Positions 60,201 through 64,000 of a stretch of 64,000 bases of DNA are shown here, in pieces. This DNA comes from Rhynochetos jubatus. Taxonomy: Eukaryota; Chordata; Aves; Eurypygiformes; Rhynochetidae. Under the pieces are notes generated by a model. That model ran no database searches and was not told the origin of the DNA. It worked only from the letters and a program-made list of their open reading frames with translations. The position numbers and the translations under genes are program-made. The number at the start of each line of letters is the position of its first letter. Position 1 is the stretch's first letter. The stretch lies in NCBI GenBank assembly GCA_027574665.1, contig CM050668.1:6348001-6412000 (forward strand), written 5' to 3'.

Positions 60201-61660
60201 TTCACGCCTTCGTGCTACAGGGCTGACATTTGCTAATAGCAGCGAGTTTGTGATAGAAGCAGCGAAAGCCTGGAACAAAATCCTGTGACAGGTACAGCCT
60301 AGCAGGGTAAAATGTAATCCTATTAGCAAGATGAAAATACCATATGCCAGGGAGAGATGGGAAAAGATAAGAAGGGATGATTGTGCTTGTAGAGGACAAA
60401 AAAAATATGTACACAAATTCATTCAAAACTAAATGAAAATTGGCTGGATTTGTAAACAATCTTAATGTCCAGAAAATGGCTCATCTGATTCATCTCGCCC
60501 AGATATCTCATTACATTTTTGACCTCTGCTTTTGCAGCGTGGTTTCGTTGCTGTTTATCTACATAGACCACTGGAGCCAATTGGAAATGGCTTTTCAAAA
60601 AATGATGCATTTACGTCTAGGCCATGGCAGGGCTGTCAAGTGGGGAGTTGCGTGATCCCACTGTCTGAGGATCTGTTTGTCCATCCCAGCCCTGCTGATA
60701 AACTCTGATTACGATAATTAATGAGATGTTTCGAAGGGGTAGAGGTCCCCCAATACCTACAAAACCTGGGAGGGCAGAAAAAGCCGTTAGAGAGGAATGA
60801 GAAGTCCTGTTCTCCTGAAAATCTCCAGCCATTCACTGGGAAGGACAAGCATCCTGGGCTGACACACTTGGTTGGGATCAGTAGGAATTCCACAGAGCAA
60901 AATGCAGTTATGGATTGTTCACTGAGGACAGGTTCTCTGAATGTGGGACCTGTGCCAGGCCGGTTGGTGGTGAGCTCCCTGGGGCTGGGGAAACTGTCAT
61001 TGCGCAGGATGGAAATAACTGGCATCATGGTTCCTTGCCTGATTTTTTCCCCTTTTAGACACCTAGAATCTCTGTCAGCCACAATTTTACCTAAAGCCAT
61101 CCCATGAGCAAACATTGCCATGAGCAGGTGGAGCAGCGGGTGAAACTGCGACAGCTCCAAGGGAGGTTAGGTGGGCTGGGATTTCAGCCCTCATTTTACT
61201 GCTTCTGATAGTGACAACTCTTCTCCTCTCCAAGCATCTACATTGTACTGCACTAGCACGAGTAGTGGAGGCACCACAGAGGTAGCTACCGTTTTCCTTT
61301 GCGCAAAACCAAAGTGACTACTTAATGATACATTCCATAAACACAATCCATTAGGATCCCGCTATAAGATGAACATTGCTCATTTAGAAGACAGTAATAA
61401 CCACGTATTTTCCCTGTAGTAATGTGGTATTATGTGCCCTTTAGCCATTATAGAGGACTTAAAGTACAATCATTTTGATCAGGTACCATGCAGAAGTAGT
61501 AAAGTGCCTTGCAAAATTAAGAATTTCTGTTGCCTTAGGGAAAATGAGTGTTGTGCACTAAGTACAATCCGGACAACCCTGTTGGGTAGGAAGGATCTAT
61601 TGTCTCTCTCTCTCTGCTAGGGAGAGGAAACCAGTAGCACTGAACAGCTTATTAGGCAAT
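60200..61660. other. Noncoding interval
   Basis: The region 60640-61160 is open for 174 codons on the minus strand and 128 on the plus strand. Neither product is recognisable. The sequence 61300-61420 is AT-rich. A TC-dinucleotide microsatellite closes the stretch. Confidence 0.6.
61603..61615. repeat. TC-dinucleotide microsatellite
   Basis: TC is repeated about six and a half times without interruption. Confidence 0.85.
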
Positions 61661-61920
61661 GCAGACCCATAGTTATCAGAATTGAGAAGATTTTAAGTCG
61701 CTTGTTTTATAAAAAAATTAATAAAATTCTATACGAAGCATATAATGCTCCATGCAATTGTACAGATCATTGAGAAAACCAAGAAAGCGTATAATTCCGC
61801 AAAAAATCCTGGAAAGCAGCTACTGAATGTATCATTTTTCAATTTTCATTCTGCAGTCGGAGGTAATGAATCACTCTGTTAAATGTGTGCTCAAAGCACA
61901 CTGAATAGTGAATCCTGCAA
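61660..61920. other. AT-rich block, candidate conserved noncoding element
   Basis: Non-repetitive AT-rich text with scattered CpGs (AGTCGC, TACGAAG, AGCGTATAATTCCGC). Words such as AATTAATAAAATTC and GTAATGAATCAC recur. The retained CpGs in AT-rich surroundings hint at constraint, but this is an impression from one sequence. Confidence 0.25.
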
Positions 61921-63676
61921 CAAGTTGCTCACTGAGAAGTGACAACCGCAGCTTAGTGAAACCTTGAGCTGAAGGTGGAGGTGGGCAGAAGGTGCAAGGA
62001 GTAACTTTCATTTCAAATGACTGCTGTGCTAATCAGGACTGCAGCGTGTGGGACAACTGGACATAGAGAACTTTGAACATTCCGTTCGGAAAGAAAAACC
62101 TTAATTGCATGAGCTACAAGGGTTAATCTCAGTAGAGAAGTTTGTCCTCTGTGTGACCAGCAGCTAGAAGCAGAAAGCAGCAGTTTTATTCTCAGCCATT
62201 ACTGCTGTTTATATCCCATAGCATGCAGTTAAGCACAAAAATAATAGACTATTTTATTCATTATGACTAATAAGTACTGTCCGGTAAAATAAAAAAGTCC
62301 CTTCCACCTCCCTGAATTTATGGTGATGTCAGTCATTAATCCTGCCCTGGGATTATAACAACATACCAGTCTGCTATATTGTTTTCACAGTCTAAGAATG
62401 AAAACAGTATCATTAACTGAGTTTAACAAATGTTCACAAATTGCAAGACTTGTTTGTTGTATGTTGAGCCAGAGAATATAAAAGGTGCTTAGATTCAATG
62501 GTGTGTGTCATTAAATTCAGCTTTATTATATCCACTTGGATACTTTTTATTGTGTGTTTTATGTGTTCATAATACAGGAAGAATCTATGTAATAATGCTG
62601 GCAAAAAATAGTGGTTTTCTGTATAGGTTTTGCGCTGTGCTGTGCACTGATTTCCCATCGGCTGGGACTGGCAGAGCAGGACTTCTCTGCTGGGTGCAGG
62701 GAAGGGTAAAGGCACCCAGACCCCATTGCAGGGACCAGAGAGAGTTGAGGGAGAATGGCAGTGGGCTGGAAACCCTCCTCGAAAAGAACACCTGGCAAAT
62801 TTCCAAAAGGACTCTGCTTCCTAGGTACTAACAGAAATATTCCAGTTTTGCAGTACAAGTCCGGGGCACTGGCTGAAAACCCCCCACTTTTAGAGATCCC
62901 CACAAGAAGCCCCCATGGAGCCGTGCAAGGGGAGCTCCTGCGGCAGCAGGGACCGGGGCAGAGCTCCCAGAGCAGGAGCTGTGGTGCTGCCGGACGTTGG
63001 CATGGCTCCGAGCCACACACCATCCGATGTGATGTGATGTGTGATGCTCTGACTGCCACGGGCTGTGCCGATTCAGGCACGGAGCTTTTCCGTGCGGCAG
63101 AAACATGGTGATGGCGAGTGCTGCGTGGGGCAGCTGGAGCATTTCAGTGCTTGGGAACTCAGCCATTCTCACACCCTCACCGCGCTGTGCCCAGCTGTGT
63201 GCCACTGACCTGGCTATGGGTGTGCTTGCCCTCCTGCCATGGCTTTAATTGCTGCCCCAGGACCTGCTGGCAGCAGGCCGGGGACGGTGCAGCACGGTGT
63301 CAGCGTGGCCAAGCCTTGGGCAGGCTGCGGCACCAGGCACTGCGCTCTGGGCAGCATCTTACACTTGTGGAGGCTGCATCAATCTCGTGGCTTCCCTGTG
63401 CTCCCCCCGAGGCACTTTTCTGGGAGAAACAATTTCAGGTGAAGTGAACAAACAATAACTCTGTAATTACCATGAAATAAAAAGGTGCGAGCAGATCTTG
63501 AGAAGATAAAAGGTTTTACTCAGCATCAAACAGGAATACGTTTGTGCTGATTAGTCAAAGTTCACAGAAGTCACACTGGGTAAAAGTCAGTAGGAAAGAG
63601 ATTTGAGGTCATCCTAGGGTTTATGGGGGTGTGCACGGAGCTGTTGGCTCCTCACACGCAGTCCGGAATGACAGAA
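61920..63676. other. Noncoding interval
   Basis: AT-rich to 62640, then GC-rich to 63420. The 173-codon minus-strand frame at 62559-63080 overlaps plus-strand frames and has no recognisable domain. A short GATGT triplication lies at 63026-63040. Nothing resembles a gene. Confidence 0.6.
63026..63040. repeat. GATGT tandem repeat (3 copies)
   Basis: Three exact GATGT units are followed by a partial copy (GTGATG). It is a minor slippage tract. Confidence 0.8.
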
Positions 63677-64000
63677 TGTGATGGTTTTGGTTGGAATAGT
63701 TAATTTTCCTCCCAGTAGCTAGCGTGAGGCTATGTTTCGGATTTGGGAGGATACTGACAACATACTAATGCTCTTAGTTGTTGCCAAGGAATGTTTATAT
63801 CAAGCCAAGGACTTTTTCAGTTTCTGATACTGCCCCTGTGCTCCGACTGCTTCTCTACAAGAAGCTGGGAGGGGACACAGCCCAGAGAGCTGATCCTGGG
63901 GGTCCCCTGGGGGGAGTGGGCTGGGGGTCTGGCTCTCACTGCTCAGCGACTGGCTGGGCATCAGTCAGTGGGGGCTGAGCGCTTGCATCATTTGGAAGTT
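63677..64000 (+). mobile_element. Avian endogenous-retrovirus LTR fragment, cut by the window end
   Basis: The element starts with TGTGATGGTTTTGG, the TG end expected of an LTR. It continues with GTTAATTTTCCTCCCAGTAG, then AGTTGTTGCCAAGGAATG, AAGAAGCTGGGAGGGGACAC and ACTGGCTGGGCATCAGTCAG. These blocks appear in the same order in a LTR family I know from many neoavian genomes. Compared with my memory of that family, the region between the ACAC block and the ACTGGCTGG block, where the TATA-bearing promoter part normally lies, is shortened and replaced by G-rich text; I see no TATAAA word in it. The family name is not certain. Whether this is a solo LTR or the edge of a longer provirus cannot be told because the window stops inside it. 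No viral gene is visible. Confidence 0.75.

Noticed and set aside
1..64000. Search by eye for CR1 tails, tRNA genes, CRISPR arrays, telomeric repeats and viral coding remnants
   Set aside because: None seen apart from the terminal LTR. A weak or very old copy could be missed without an alignment tool.

Overview
This window reads as vertebrate nuclear DNA, most likely avian, and almost entirely noncoding. CpG is scarce over most of it, TG/CA-rich text is common, and there are no bacterial-style operons, ribosome binding sites or dense reading frames. The avian assignment rests mainly on a retroviral LTR at the right edge (from about 63677), whose wording I recognise as a family common in neoavian bird genomes. 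Low repeat content fits but does not prove it. I recognise no protein-coding gene, rRNA, tRNA or CRISPR array. The longest reading frames (about 160-209 codons) sit in GC-rich patches, usually overlap open frames on the other strand or in other frames, and resemble no family I know. The layout suggests a very large intron or an intergenic desert.

Layout: 1-2.1 kb is mixed sequence with an exon-like stretch on the minus strand and an AT-rich block. 2.1-13 kb is unremarkable, with homopolymers, a G-rich hairpin, an AT microsatellite and a 36-bp duplication. At 13309-13344 a 36-nt segment is framed by a strong polypyrimidine/AG acceptor and a CAG|GTAAGC donor, and is the best microexon candidate. 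15.4-16.2 kb is AT-rich with an A/C-rich low-complexity stretch. 18-27 kb alternates GC-rich and AT-rich text and contains a perfect 10-bp-arm hairpin (19834-19856) and a 153-nt exon-like segment (26770-26922). 28-34 kb is largely AT-rich. 33.95-34.08 kb is a small CpG-dense patch. 35943-36151 could be a terminal exon. 37.4-40.3 kb has two long AT-rich blocks that look like conserved noncoding elements. 43.6-44.0 kb has no stop trinucleotide in any forward frame for about 397 bp. 45-62 kb alternates plain GC-rich text with AT-rich enhancer-like blocks, one beside a 14-bp RFX-like palindrome (55033-55046). 63677 to the end is the LTR fragment.

No genes can be shown to work together here. If the window has a function, it is more likely regulatory (distal enhancers inside or beside a developmental or neuronal gene) than coding. 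All conserved-element and exon calls below are inferences from composition and splice-like signals, and carry low confidence.
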